From: Stappia sp. ES.058
GTDB taxonomy: Bacteria > Pseudomonadota > Alphaproteobacteria > Rhizobiales > Stappiaceae
Length of the DNA: 64,000 nt
NCBI RefSeq assembly: GCF_900105595.1
Contig: NZ_LT629784.1
Location: forward strand, 868,001 to 932,000
Reading direction: 5' to 3'
Numbering within the stretch: the stretch's first letter is position 1; every line of letters begins with the position of its first letter. Shown one piece after another: positions 33,432 to 41,995 of this stretch. The position numbers were made by a program, and so were the translations under genes. The notes beneath the pieces were generated by a model. It did no database searches, was not told the DNA's origin, and saw only the letters and a program-made list of their open reading frames with translations.

Positions 33432-33488
33432 CGCCGCCGCGACCCTTATCGCGGCGGCGGGACAGACAGGGCGAAGGCCCTGTCTGTC
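33432..33488. terminator. Two consecutive perfect hairpins after the EF-hand gene
   Basis: The first is CGCCGCCGCGA/TCGCGGCGGCG around CCCTTA (33432-33459). The second is GACAGACAGGGC/GCCCTGTCTGTC around GAAG (33461-33488), followed by CGCGTTTTCAG. The second with its short T run is the likelier terminator. Confidence 0.65.
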
Positions 33489-34001
33489 CGCGTTTTCAGT
33501 CCGCGACCGCCGCGAGACAATCCGCTTGCGGGAAATTCCGGTCGAGGTGCAAAAAATGCGCTTTTGACCCAAGTTTTTTCTTGAAACCGAAGCCATGTTG
33601 ATTCATACAACTCTTGCCCAAATTCGCACGTGCCCGTGGTCGTCCAATCGAATTTCGATGGCAGCAGCTCAACAGGGCCCGGACCCAATTCCGGAGAGAG
33701 CAGCAAAACGGACGGCTTAAAGCAACGACGTAAGAGGGCTTTTTTGGTCTCTGCCGGGTTTCCAAGTCCCGGGGTCACTGAAGAGGCACTTATTACATCA
33801 TTGCCGGCCGTGCGGTTCGGACCTCCGATCCAATCCAAGGCATTCATCGCGGGACGGCCACAGGCGTTCATCCGTTACGGATTGCGACCCGATGCCCGAC
33901 CGTCTGCACATGTTGTCAGCCGTTGTCCGTCTCCATAGCGGGCAGCCCCGCTCGGCCACATGCGCGACCCTGCGAACGGAATTTGTAAACGGGTGACTGC
34001 C
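33489..34001 (+). promoter_or_regulatory. Long 5' region of ornithine decarboxylase, possible speF leader
   Basis: More than 500 bases separate the EF-hand terminator from the decarboxylase start. Alphaproteobacterial ornithine decarboxylase genes are known to carry a long structured leader (the speF motif). Here a GAGGGCTTTTTTGG segment (33736-33749), a possible 41-codon upstream reading frame (33595-33720) and hairpin-prone GC blocks are visible. No consensus was checked, so the assignment is by position only. Confidence 0.35.
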
Positions 34002-35135
34002 ATGACGGAGCGTATCGAGAACTTCCTGCGCCAGCGACGAGACGACGGACCCTGTGTGGTCGTGGATCTCGACATCGTCCACGACAACTATCTCGCCTTC
34101 GAGCGGGCGCTCCCCGACACGCGCGTGTTTTATGCCGTGAAGGCCAATCCGGCCCCGGAAATCCTCGGCCTGCTCGAGCGCCTCGGTTCCTGCTTCGACT
34201 GCGCCTCGGTCGCAGAGATCGAAATGGTGCTGGCCACCGGCGCGACGCCCGAGCGTATCTCCTTCGGCAACACCATCAAGAAGGAGCGCGATGTCGCCCG
34301 CGCCTTCGAACTGGGCGTGCGCCTCTTTGCCGTGGATTGCGAAGCCGAAGTGGAGAAGATCGCCCGCGTTGCCGCCGGCTCACAGGTGTTCTGCCGCATT
34401 CTGTGCGACGGCGCCGGCGCCGACTGGCCGCTGTCGCGCAAGTTCGGGTGTGCGCCGCAGATGGCCCCCGACGTTCTGGAGCATGCCCATCGCCTCGGCC
34501 TCGTCGCGCATGGCGTGTCGTTCCACGTCGGCTCGCAGCAGGCCGACGTCGAAGCCTGGGACGGTGCGCTGTCCTCCGCCGCCGCGATCTTCCGCGAGAT
34601 GGCGGAGCGGGGGATCACCCTTTCGATGGTCAACCTGGGCGGCGGCTTCCCCGCACGCTACCTCAAGGACATCCCGGGCGTTCCCCACTACGGCGAGGCG
34701 ATCCTGCGCGGTCTCAACACCCATTTCGGCAACCGCATCCCGCAGACAATCATCGAGCCGGGCCGCGGCATGGTCGGCGACGCCGGCATGATCGAGGCGG
34801 AAGTCGTCCTGATTTCGAAGAAGTCGTCGGACGCGGACGAGATCCGTTGGGTCTATCTCGACATCGGCAAGTTCAACGGCCTTGCCGAGACGATGGACGA
34901 GGCGATCCGCTACCCGATCCGCACCGACAAGGACGGTGACCGCAAGACCCCTTGCGTGCTGGCCGGCCCGACCTGCGACAGTGTCGACGTGCTTTATGAA
35001 AAAGCGCCCTACGAACTGCCGGTCAGCCTGTCCATCGGCGACAAGGTGCTGATCGAGGCATGCGGCGCCTATACGACGACCTATTCGTCGATCGCGTTCA
35101 ACGGCTTCGACCCGTTGCGCTCCTACGTCATCTGA
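34002..35135 (+). CDS. Ornithine decarboxylase, type III PLP (alanine-racemase fold)
   Basis: A 377-residue decarboxylase making putrescine from ornithine (some relatives also accept lysine). The PLP lysine is Lys47 in RVFYAVKANPAPEIL. Other marks are the phosphate loop NLGGGFPARY, IIEPGRGMVGDAG, the catalytic Cys region AGPTCDSVDVLYEK and the C-terminal ACGAYTTTYSSIAFNGF. The ATG at 34002 (MTERIENFL) is the usual start; the longer frame from 33960 has no support. Homospermidine synthase follows after 128 bases, so the pair turns ornithine into putrescine and on to homospermidine. A long leader upstream suggests regulation by polyamine level. Confidence 0.92.
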   Translation: MTERIENFLRQRRDDGPCVVVDLDIVHDNYLAFERALPDTRVFYAVKANPAPEILGLLERLGSCFDCASVAEIEMVLATGATPERISFGNTIKKERDVARAFELGVRLFAVDCEAEVEKIARVAAGSQVFCRILCDGAGADWPLSRKFGCAPQMAPDVLEHAHRLGLVAHGVSFHVGSQQADVEAWDGALSSAAAIFREMAERGITLSMVNLGGGFPARYLKDIPGVPHYGEAILRGLNTHFGNRIPQTIIEPGRGMVGDAGMIEAEVVLISKKSSDADEIRWVYLDIGKFNGLAETMDEAIRYPIRTDKDGDRKTPCVLAGPTCDSVDVLYEKAPYELPVSLSIGDKVLIEACGAYTTTYSSIAFNGFDPLRSYVI

Positions 35136-35263
35136 CTGTTTCACCCCACCTTGTTCAATTCCGGCAATCGGTCGCGCAAGCGGCCGATTGCTGTCATCGT
35201 GCTGCCGTATCGCGTGCCGAAAGTGGCCGTGCACCGCGCAAAAGAACGCAAAGGATCGCCGCC

Positions 35264-36820
35264 ATGAGCAACGACGACACACCCGTGGTCACCAAGCCCC
35301 GCCGCAAGCCCGCGCCGCGCGGCGCCGCGAAGACCGCCGCGACACCTGCTCCGGCAGCCGAGAAGGCGATGGACGCGCCCGCTCCGGCAGCGCCCGCCTA
35401 TCCGGTCCACGGCACGATCTCCGGTCCCATCGTGATGATCGGCTTCGGCTCCATCGGCAAGGGCACGTTGCCCCTGATCGAGCGGCACTTCGGCTTCGAC
35501 GCCGCGCGGGTGACGGTGATCGATCCGGTCGATACCGACCAGGCGATGGTCGAGGAGCGCGGCTACCGCTTCTCCAAGGTGGCGATCACGCCCGACAACT
35601 ACCGTGATGTGCTGACGCCGCTGCTGACCGAAGGCAAGGGGCAGGGGTTTTGCGTCAACCTGTCGGTCGATACGTCCTCGCTCGACCTGATGAAGCTCTG
35701 CCGGGAGCTTGGCGTTCTCTATGTCGATACGGTGGTCGAGCCCTGGCTCGGCTTTTATTTCGACACCTCTGCGGACAATGCATCGCGCACCAACTATGCG
35801 CTGCGCGAGACCGTGCGGCGCGAGAAGAAAAAGAACCCCGGCGGCACCACGGCCGTATCCTGCTGCGGGGCCAATCCCGGCATGGTGTCCTGGTTCGTCA
35901 AGCAGGCGCTGGTCGACATCGCCCGCGACACGGGGCGCACCTTCGAGGAGCCGACAACCCGCAAGGGCTGGGCGAAGCTGATGAAGAAGGTCGGCGTCAA
36001 GGGCGTCCATATCGCCGAGCGCGACACCCAGCGCGCCCGTATGCCGAAGCCGATGAACGTGTTCTGGAACACCTGGTCGGCGGAAGGCTTCCTGTCGGAA
36101 GGCTTCCAGCCGGCCGAGCTCGGCTGGGGCACGCATGAAAACTGGAAGCCCAGGAACGCGAAGAAACAGAAGAAGGGCTGCAAGGCGGCGATTTTCCTGG
36201 AGCAGCCCGGCGCCAACACGCGCGTTCGCACCTGGTGCCCGACGCCGGGCGCGCAGTACGGTTTCCTCGTCACCCACAATGAGTCGATTTCCATCGCCGA
36301 TTTCTTCACTGTGCGCGACGGCAAGAAGGTCGTCTATCGCCCGACCTGCCACTATGCCTACCATCCGGCGAACGATGCGGTTCTCTCTCTGCACGAACTC
36401 TTCGGCGCCGCCGGCCAGGTGCAGCCGAAGCTCCATGTGCTCGACGAGACCGAAATCGCCGACGGTATCGACGAGCTCGGAGTGTTGCTCTACGGCCACG
36501 CGAAGAACGCCTACTGGTACGGCTCGCAGCTCTCCATCGAGGAGGCCCGCAAGCTCGCCCCCTATCAGAACGCGACCGGCCTGCAGGTGACCTCCGCCGT
36601 GCTTGCCGGCATGGTCTGGGCTTTGGAAAACCCCACCGCCGGCATCGTCGAGGCGGACGAGATGGACTATCGCCGCTGCCTGGAGGTGCAAAAGCCGTAT
36701 CTCGGTCCGGTGAAGGGCTATTACACCGACTGGACCCCGCTCACCGATCGTCCGGGCCTGTTTCCCGAAGACATCGACGAGAGCGATCCCTGGCAGTTCC
36801 GCAACGTGCTGGTGCACTGA
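35264..36820 (+). CDS. hss: Homospermidine synthase with Ala/Pro/Lys-rich N-terminal extension
   Basis: A 518-residue NAD-dependent enzyme that condenses two putrescines (or putrescine and spermidine) to homospermidine, the typical long polyamine of Hyphomicrobiales. The Rossmann motif VMIGFGSIGKGTLPLIERHF begins only at residue ~57, because residues 1-46 are a low-complexity tail of Lys, Pro, Ala and Arg (KPRRKPAPRGAAKTAATPAP). Further family segments are CGANPGMVSWFVKQAL, MNVFWNTWSAEGF and PTCHYAYHPANDAVLSLHEL. Typical family members lack such a tail. A start nearer the Rossmann fold is not seen as ATG, and codon use in the tail fits coding DNA. A strong hairpin follows the gene. Confidence 0.92.
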   Translation: MSNDDTPVVTKPRRKPAPRGAAKTAATPAPAAEKAMDAPAPAAPAYPVHGTISGPIVMIGFGSIGKGTLPLIERHFGFDAARVTVIDPVDTDQAMVEERGYRFSKVAITPDNYRDVLTPLLTEGKGQGFCVNLSVDTSSLDLMKLCRELGVLYVDTVVEPWLGFYFDTSADNASRTNYALRETVRREKKKNPGGTTAVSCCGANPGMVSWFVKQALVDIARDTGRTFEEPTTRKGWAKLMKKVGVKGVHIAERDTQRARMPKPMNVFWNTWSAEGFLSEGFQPAELGWGTHENWKPRNAKKQKKGCKAAIFLEQPGANTRVRTWCPTPGAQYGFLVTHNESISIADFFTVRDGKKVVYRPTCHYAYHPANDAVLSLHELFGAAGQVQPKLHVLDETEIADGIDELGVLLYGHAKNAYWYGSQLSIEEARKLAPYQNATGLQVTSAVLAGMVWALENPTAGIVEADEMDYRRCLEVQKPYLGPVKGYYTDWTPLTDRPGLFPEDIDESDPWQFRNVLVH

Positions 36821-36844
36821 GCGAGCGGCGCGCAGACCGTTTCC

Positions 36845-36888
36845 CGCGCCCCCGGCCCCGGACCTGCCGGTTCGCGGCCGGGGGCGCG
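36845..36888. terminator. Long perfect hairpin after homospermidine synthase
   Basis: CGCGCCCCCGGCC (36845-36857) and GGCCGGGGGCGCG (36876-36888) pair perfectly over 13 bases with an 18-base loop that can itself fold. Only TTCGTCT follows, so it is a GC-rich terminator without a full T tract. Confidence 0.6.
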
Positions 36889-36980
36889 TTCGTCTGGACG
36901 TCGCCCTGGCGAATGACTACAACCCTGCGTATACGGGCGGTCGATCCGGGGGGAGCCGCGATGCAAGGATGCGAGACAGC

Positions 36981-38177
36981 ATGAAGCCGACCAATCCGGT
37001 GTTCACCGGCCTTCCCATCACGATTTTCGAGACCATGTCGCGTCTTGCCATTGCGCATGGTGCCATCAACCTCGGTCAGGGCTTTCCCGATGTAGACGGG
37101 CCGGAGGATGTGCGCCGCATGGCCGCCGATGCACTGATGGCGGGCCCGAACCAGTATCCGCCCATGCTCGGCCTGCCGGAGCTCAGACAGGCGGTGGCCG
37201 CTTCGAACAAGCGCTTCTACGGGCTCGATGTCGACTGGCAAACGGAAGTCATGGTGACCTCGGGGGCGACCGAGGCGCTGGCCGATACGCTGATGGCGTT
37301 GCTGGAACCTGGCGATGAAGTGATCCTGATCGAGCCGCTCTACGACTGCTATCTTCCGATGGTGAAGCGGGCGGGCGGGATTCCCGTCCGCCTGCGCGTC
37401 ACCCCGCCGGACTGGCGGCTGAACATCCGGGCGCTCGAAGACGCCTTCACCGAAAACACCAAGGCGATTCTGATCAACAACCCGATGAACCCGGCCGGCA
37501 AGGTGTTCGCCGTCGAGGAGCTGGAAGCCATCGCGCGGCTTTGCCTGGAGCACGGGGTCTACGCGATTTGCGATGAGGTCTACGAGCACCTTCTGTTTGA
37601 TGGGCGGGAGCATCTGCCGCTGATGGCGATCGAGGGCATGCGCGAGCGCACCGTGCGCATCGGCTCGGCCGGCAAGACCTTTTCGCTGACCGGCTGGAAG
37701 GTGGGCTACATCACTGCGGCGCCGAATCTTCTGGAGCCGATCGCCAAGGCGCATCAGTTCGTGACCTTCACCACGCCGCCCAACCTGCAGCGCGCCGTTG
37801 CCTACGGCCTTGGCAAGGACGGCAATTATTTCACAGGCCTGCGTGACGACATGCAGGCCAAGCGCGACCGCATTTGCCGTGGCCTTTCGGCGCTGGGTTT
37901 CGGCGTTCTGCCCTGCGACGGCACCTATTTCGCCACATGCGACATCGCCCCGCTGGGGATTGACGGCGACGACGCGGAGATCTGCCGGCTGATGGTGGAG
38001 GACGCCGGTGTCGCCGCCGTTCCGGTCTCAGCCTTCTACGTGGCCGACGCCCCGACGAACTATATCCGCTTCTGCTTCTGCAAGCAGGATGCCGTGATCG
38101 ATGCGGCACTGGAACGCCTCGGGGCCTGGCTCGCAAACCGCGCCGTGGCGCCGGTCGCCCTTGCAGGAGAGGCTTGA
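36981..38177 (+). CDS. Class I PLP-dependent aminotransferase
   Basis: A 398-residue fold-type I aminotransferase. Visible features are NLGQGFPDVDGPEDVRR, TSGATEALADTLMALLEPGD, the Asn/Asp/Tyr cofactor contacts (LINNPMNPAGKV, CDEVYEHLLF) and the PLP lysine in SAGKTFSLTGWKVGYI. It is closest in pattern to methionine/glutamine-type (KAT-like, YbdL) transaminases. The substrate is not decidable; the adjacent asparaginase gene begins two bases after its stop and suggests amide or amino-acid degradation. An ATG at 36969 is four codons further upstream and equally open; 36981 has AGGA about 11 bases before it. Confidence 0.85.
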   Translation: MKPTNPVFTGLPITIFETMSRLAIAHGAINLGQGFPDVDGPEDVRRMAADALMAGPNQYPPMLGLPELRQAVAASNKRFYGLDVDWQTEVMVTSGATEALADTLMALLEPGDEVILIEPLYDCYLPMVKRAGGIPVRLRVTPPDWRLNIRALEDAFTENTKAILINNPMNPAGKVFAVEELEAIARLCLEHGVYAICDEVYEHLLFDGREHLPLMAIEGMRERTVRIGSAGKTFSLTGWKVGYITAAPNLLEPIAKAHQFVTFTTPPNLQRAVAYGLGKDGNYFTGLRDDMQAKRDRICRGLSALGFGVLPCDGTYFATCDIAPLGIDGDDAEICRLMVEDAGVAAVPVSAFYVADAPTNYIRFCFCKQDAVIDAALERLGAWLANRAVAPVALAGEA

Positions 38178-38178
38178 T

Positions 38179-39198
38179 ATGGACAATCCGGTTCTGGTCG
38201 AGGTCACGCGCGGCACCGCCGTGGAAAGCCGTCACCGCGGCGCGGTCGTCATCATGGACGCCGACGGTGGTCGCGTCGCGGCCCTGGGCGATGCCGACTG
38301 GCAGGTGTTTCCGCGTTCCGCGATCAAGGCGCTTCAGGCGCTGCCGCTGGTGGAATCCGGTGCGGCCGATGCCCTCGACCTGAGCGAGGCGGAGCTTGCC
38401 CTTGCCTGCGCCTCGCACAACGGCGAGGCGATGCATGTCAACGCCGCCCGGGTGATGCTGATGAAGGCGGGCACCGACGAGACCGCGCTGGAATGCGGCA
38501 GTCACTGGCCCAAGCGCATGGAGGACGTCGCAGCGCTTCACCGCGCCGATGCCTCGCCCTGTCCGCTGCACAACAACTGCTCGGGCAAGCATGCCGGCTT
38601 CGTCGGCCTTGCGCGCACGCTCGGGGTTGACCCGCGCGGCTATGTCGAGCCGGAGCATCCGGTGCAGCGCGAGGCGCGCGCCGCGATGGAAGAGATGAGC
38701 GGCATGTCCTTCGCCGACATGGCGCGCGGCACCGACGGCTGTTCGATCCCCACCTATGCCATGCCGCTCGACCGGCTGGCCTATGCCTTCGCGCGGCTTG
38801 GCACCGGAACCGGGCTAGACCCCGTGCGTGCCGAAGCGGCGCAGCGGCTTTATGACGCTTGCACCTCCGTTCCCGAGATGGTCGCCGGAACGGAGCGTTT
38901 CTGCACCGACGTGATGCGCGCCTTCGCCGGTCGCGTTTTTGTCAAGACCGGCGCGGAAGGCGTCTTTACCGCCGCGGTTCCCGAACTCGGCGTCGGCATC
39001 GCGCTGAAATGCGAGGACGGCGCCACGCGCGCGGCGGAAACCATGATGGCGGGTGCGCTCGCGCAGCTGCTCGATCTCTCCGACGACGAACATGCGGTCC
39101 TTGCGCCCTGGATCGCTCCGCGTCTGGTCAACTGGAATGGCATCCATGTCGGCGATGTCCGGGCCGTGGCCGGAGCGCTGGACGCCTTGCAGGCCTGA
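38179..39198 (+). CDS. L-asparaginase II family (Rhizobium-type) hydrolase
   Basis: A 339-residue amidohydrolase of the class found first in Rhizobium etli, unrelated to the E. coli asparaginases. Conserved serine/lysine/cysteine motifs are FPRSAIKALQALPL, ACASHNGEAMHV, CPLHNNCSGKHAGFVGLA and the C-terminal GVGIALKCEDGATRA. It should hydrolyse L-asparagine to aspartate and ammonia in the cytoplasm. It follows the aminotransferase gene immediately, with one base between stop and start and a GGAGAGG ribosome site inside the preceding gene, so the two are co-translated. The combined role may be nitrogen release from asparagine. Confidence 0.87.
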   Translation: MDNPVLVEVTRGTAVESRHRGAVVIMDADGGRVAALGDADWQVFPRSAIKALQALPLVESGAADALDLSEAELALACASHNGEAMHVNAARVMLMKAGTDETALECGSHWPKRMEDVAALHRADASPCPLHNNCSGKHAGFVGLARTLGVDPRGYVEPEHPVQREARAAMEEMSGMSFADMARGTDGCSIPTYAMPLDRLAYAFARLGTGTGLDPVRAEAAQRLYDACTSVPEMVAGTERFCTDVMRAFAGRVFVKTGAEGVFTAAVPELGVGIALKCEDGATRAAETMMAGALAQLLDLSDDEHAVLAPWIAPRLVNWNGIHVGDVRAVAGALDALQA

Positions 39199-39213
39199 GC
39201 CCTGCGGGTCTTT

Positions 39214-40623
39214 TCAGCGCACGAAATTGCCGCTGACGGCGAGATGCGGGAAGCGCGTGGCGGCATCGCCTTGCGTCAGGTCGCCCGTGGTCGCTTCCTT
39301 CCAGCGATGGCCGACAACCGCGCCCTGGCTGGCGCCGGAGATCATGTTGTTGGCGATCAGCGCCGGACCGGCGCCCTCCACGACGGTGACCGCCACGCCG
39401 ATGGGACAATCACGCAGCACGTTGGCGGTTGCCGCCACATCGCGCAAGTAAGGTCCCCAGCCCATGTGCAGCCCGATGCGCGCCGCGTTTTCCACCACAT
39501 TTCCGGTGAGTGCTGTATCCGCCTCAACGGCAATGCCGATGCCGAAGCCCTGCACCTCGGCCGGATAGGGGCCGGTGTCGACGATGTTGCGCACGATGTT
39601 GCCCGAACAGGTCGCGAGCCGGCCGCCGTCCAGGAAATTGGCGATGGAAATGCCCATGGCGCCGCCGTCGACCAGATTGTCGGCGATCACCGCACCCTGG
39701 AAGGCGAACTCGGAGTAGATCGCGGTTTCGCCGGAGCGCAGGCACGAGTTCCCCCCGATGATGATCCCCGAGCCGGCGTTCGAGCGGATCGCCGAAAAAG
39801 CGCAATCCGCCACGCGATTGCCGCGAACGATTACGTTGTGGGCACGGAAAATATTGATGCCGTTGCCGTACTGGCCGGTGCCGCCGTTCCGTGCGGCGAT
39901 CCGTTCGACGCGGTTGCCGGAGACGATCGTCCCGTCCTCGCCCTCGCTCCAGCGGTGGACCAGAATGCCGCCGTTAGCGCAGTCGTGCACATGATTGTCT
40001 GAAATCGCCAAACCGCGCGCCTCGACCGAGCGCAAGCCCGCCTGACGTGCGCCCGAGATCGTGGTTTCGCGAACCCGGCCCGAGCAACGGTCGAGCGCAA
40101 GCCCGGTCTTGGAGCTGCCGGTCAGGGTGCATCCCTCGATTGTCAGATCCTTTGCGTCTGCGAAATGCAGCAGGGCAGGGGCATACTCGCCGATCATGCG
40201 GTTGCCGCCGTCGAAGTGAATGCCCTCAAGGCCGACCGAGGATGCCTTTTCGCAATAGATCAGGTGTCCGCCGCCCTGGTAGTCGAACCGTGTCTGACCG
40301 GGCAGGCCGACGAGGCGCGCGCCCGAAGGCAGACGCAGGTTGGCCACTGTGTAGCGGCCGCCGGGCAGGAACAGCGCGCGTCCGCGCCGGGCCGCAGCAT
40401 CGATGGCTTGCTGCATCAGGCTGCTTTGATCGTCTGCCGCTCCTGGACGAATGCCGAATTCGGCCGCGTCGATGGTGCCGCGCAGATCCGCGACCCGCAC
40501 GGCCGCGCGCGCGGGAAAGGCGACCCCCGCAAGGCCCGCCGCCGCCCCGAGGAGCACGGAACGCCGGGTAAGCCCGGTGTCGCGGGTGGATATGTGCCGT
40601 ATTCTGCCGCTGGTCTTGCTCAT
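39214..40623 (-). CDS. Tat-exported right-handed beta-helix protein (TIGR03808-like)
   Basis: A 469-residue protein whose N-terminus bears a twin-arginine signal (TRRSVLLGAAAGLAGVAFPA, ~19-38). The rest consists of repeating short strands with many Asn/Gly/Asp turns (for example TIEGCTLTGSSKTGLALDRC, VIVRGNRVADCAFSAIRS), the pattern of parallel beta-helix folds. It matches the TIGR03808 group of Tat-secreted repetitive proteins of alphaproteobacteria. No catalytic residues can be named; pectate-lyase-like or structural roles are possible. The gene is convergent with the asparaginase gene, 15 bases apart. Confidence 0.85.
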   Translation of the reverse strand: MSKTSGRIRHISTRDTGLTRRSVLLGAAAGLAGVAFPARAAVRVADLRGTIDAAEFGIRPGAADDQSSLMQQAIDAAARRGRALFLPGGRYTVANLRLPSGARLVGLPGQTRFDYQGGGHLIYCEKASSVGLEGIHFDGGNRMIGEYAPALLHFADAKDLTIEGCTLTGSSKTGLALDRCSGRVRETTISGARQAGLRSVEARGLAISDNHVHDCANGGILVHRWSEGEDGTIVSGNRVERIAARNGGTGQYGNGINIFRAHNVIVRGNRVADCAFSAIRSNAGSGIIIGGNSCLRSGETAIYSEFAFQGAVIADNLVDGGAMGISIANFLDGGRLATCSGNIVRNIVDTGPYPAEVQGFGIGIAVEADTALTGNVVENAARIGLHMGWGPYLRDVAATANVLRDCPIGVAVTVVEGAGPALIANNMISGASQGAVVGHRWKEATTGDLTQGDAATRFPHLAVSGNFVR

Positions 40624-40724
40624 GCCCGGGACGAGGCAAGCATCATGCCGGCGGCGAGTGTCCCGTTTTGGTGCACTGCGCGGTCGTGAAATTCGATCCC
40701 CGACCGTCGGGCGTCATGATCGCA

Positions 40725-41309
40725 TCAGGGAGCGGTCCAGATGATGCGCTGGATCGCCGCCTGCCTCAGCTGGTCGCTGGGCGGCAGCCGGTCGAAGGGC
40801 CCGTCATATTGCGAGATCGCATAGACCAGCGTGACGTTCTTGCTGCCATCGGCCTTGCAGATCGCCATGCCGCGCCAAAGGCTGCGCCCGACCCGGCAGT
40901 CGCCGCGCGAGGTGCCCACTTCCGCAAATGTCATGCCGATGCGCTCGCCATTTGGACCCTGCAGGTGATGGGTGACACCATGCACGGCGCGCACCTTTCC
41001 GCCACGGCCCTTGTAGACCTGAAGCACCTGAAAACCGTCCGAATTGAAGGCGCCGATGGCCCATTCGGTCTTGCTTTCGATGGCGGACTGAAAGCCCTCG
41101 GCCGAAAAGCCCGGGAGAGCCTGTTCAACCGACTTTTCCGAATAGACTGTCTCGGAGGTTATTCCGCCCGCGCCTGCATCCGTGATCTTTACGAGTGTGA
41201 TATTCGAGGTCCTGGCGACGGAAACGGGGCCGGTCGGGAGCGTCGGCGAACACGCGCCTGTCAGGACTGACGCCATAAGAACCGGAAGAAAGCGTTGAAA
41301 AAGCCGCAT
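40725..41309 (-). CDS. DUF1131/YfeY-like lipoprotein
   Basis: A 194-residue exported protein. Residues 1-20 (MRLFQRFLPVLMASVLTGAC) look like a signal peptide with an imperfect lipobox TGAC, Cys20 being the likely lipidation site. The C-terminus (VTLVYAISQYDGPFDRLPPS, then QRIIW) lines up by eye with the end of E. coli YfeY, an RpoE-regulated lipoprotein of family DUF1131, and the middle shares the GxGxIT pattern. It is probably a periplasm-facing envelope lipoprotein. The function is unknown. The ATG at 41309 is the only sensible start, as the longer frame destroys the signal. Confidence 0.75.
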   Translation of the reverse strand: MRLFQRFLPVLMASVLTGACSPTLPTGPVSVARTSNITLVKITDAGAGGITSETVYSEKSVEQALPGFSAEGFQSAIESKTEWAIGAFNSDGFQVLQVYKGRGGKVRAVHGVTHHLQGPNGERIGMTFAEVGTSRGDCRVGRSLWRGMAICKADGSKNVTLVYAISQYDGPFDRLPPSDQLRQAAIQRIIWTAP

Positions 41310-41995
41310 GGCGCCTCTCGTTGTGGATGCTGACGGCGCGTCGCCCGCAGGGCAGGGCACGGTCGCCGCACCGGACTTAGCATTCGAGCCGGCCCCGCGA
41401 AAGCCCTGCAGACCGCTCTTGCGGACGCCGGCGGCACGCGGGTGGGGAGGTCTCGCCGCGCAAGGTCGGCTGCCGGGCAGCCCGCCTTGGAATTGTCAAT
41501 TTTGACGAGCTTCAAAAAAATCACGAGGAGACTTGCTGCAAGCCGGGAACAATTGAACCGTTTCATGGAAGAAACTGTTAACGTAAAGGTTGCAAAAACG
41601 ATTTATGCGCCCATTTAATCAACACAATCACCAGGCTATGCTATTGTCGTGCGGACGAGAAAAGTTAAGGTTCGCCAAAGAGATCGCATGATTTGCAGAA
41701 TCGGTCGCGCAGGCTGCAATTGTCTTTTGACGGCCTTCGATCAACAAGCCGCCCGTTGAAGGCGGTTCGAACCGAAACAGCGATACTGGTAAAGATTCGG
41801 GATTGGAACGGAGCTGGGGTACAATCTGTTGGAACGAATTTTCGAAAAGCATCCACGGGGGCTTGTCGGATGGGACGTGCGCGCTGGTGTTGCCGGGACA
41901 GCGGGCTCGTTCGGGGCGTCCTGCGGTTTTGACGCAGTGAATGAGTTTCAAATCGACCGACAGGATTGCCTCGGGTCTCCAGGAGCCGTGGCGAC
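41310..41995. other. 686-bp divergent region between YfeY-like and LuxR-type genes
   Basis: No gene is convincing. An inverted repeat AACCGTTTC/GAAACTGTT (41556-41579) with one mismatched position lies roughly midway. AT-richer blocks (41500-41690) probably carry the two promoters. A general-stress (GGAAC...CGTT) promoter was looked for near the repeat and was not convincing. Confidence 0.45.
41556..41579. promoter_or_regulatory. Inverted repeat, operator candidate near the LuxR-type gene
   Basis: AACCGTTTC and GAAACTGTT are 9-base arms around ATGGAA with a single mismatch. The size is close to that of a lux-box-like dyad. It lies between the divergent YfeY-like and LuxR-type genes. Confidence 0.4.

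Noticed and set aside
35141-36817. Minus-strand open frame of 558 codons opposite homospermidine synthase
   Set aside because: No domain, antisense to a conserved enzyme, His/Gly/Ala-rich composition.
41546-41580. Possible general-stress (EcfG-type) promoter, GGAAC near 41546
   Set aside because: No CGTT stands 16-17 bases after it; the nearest is only about 8 bases away.
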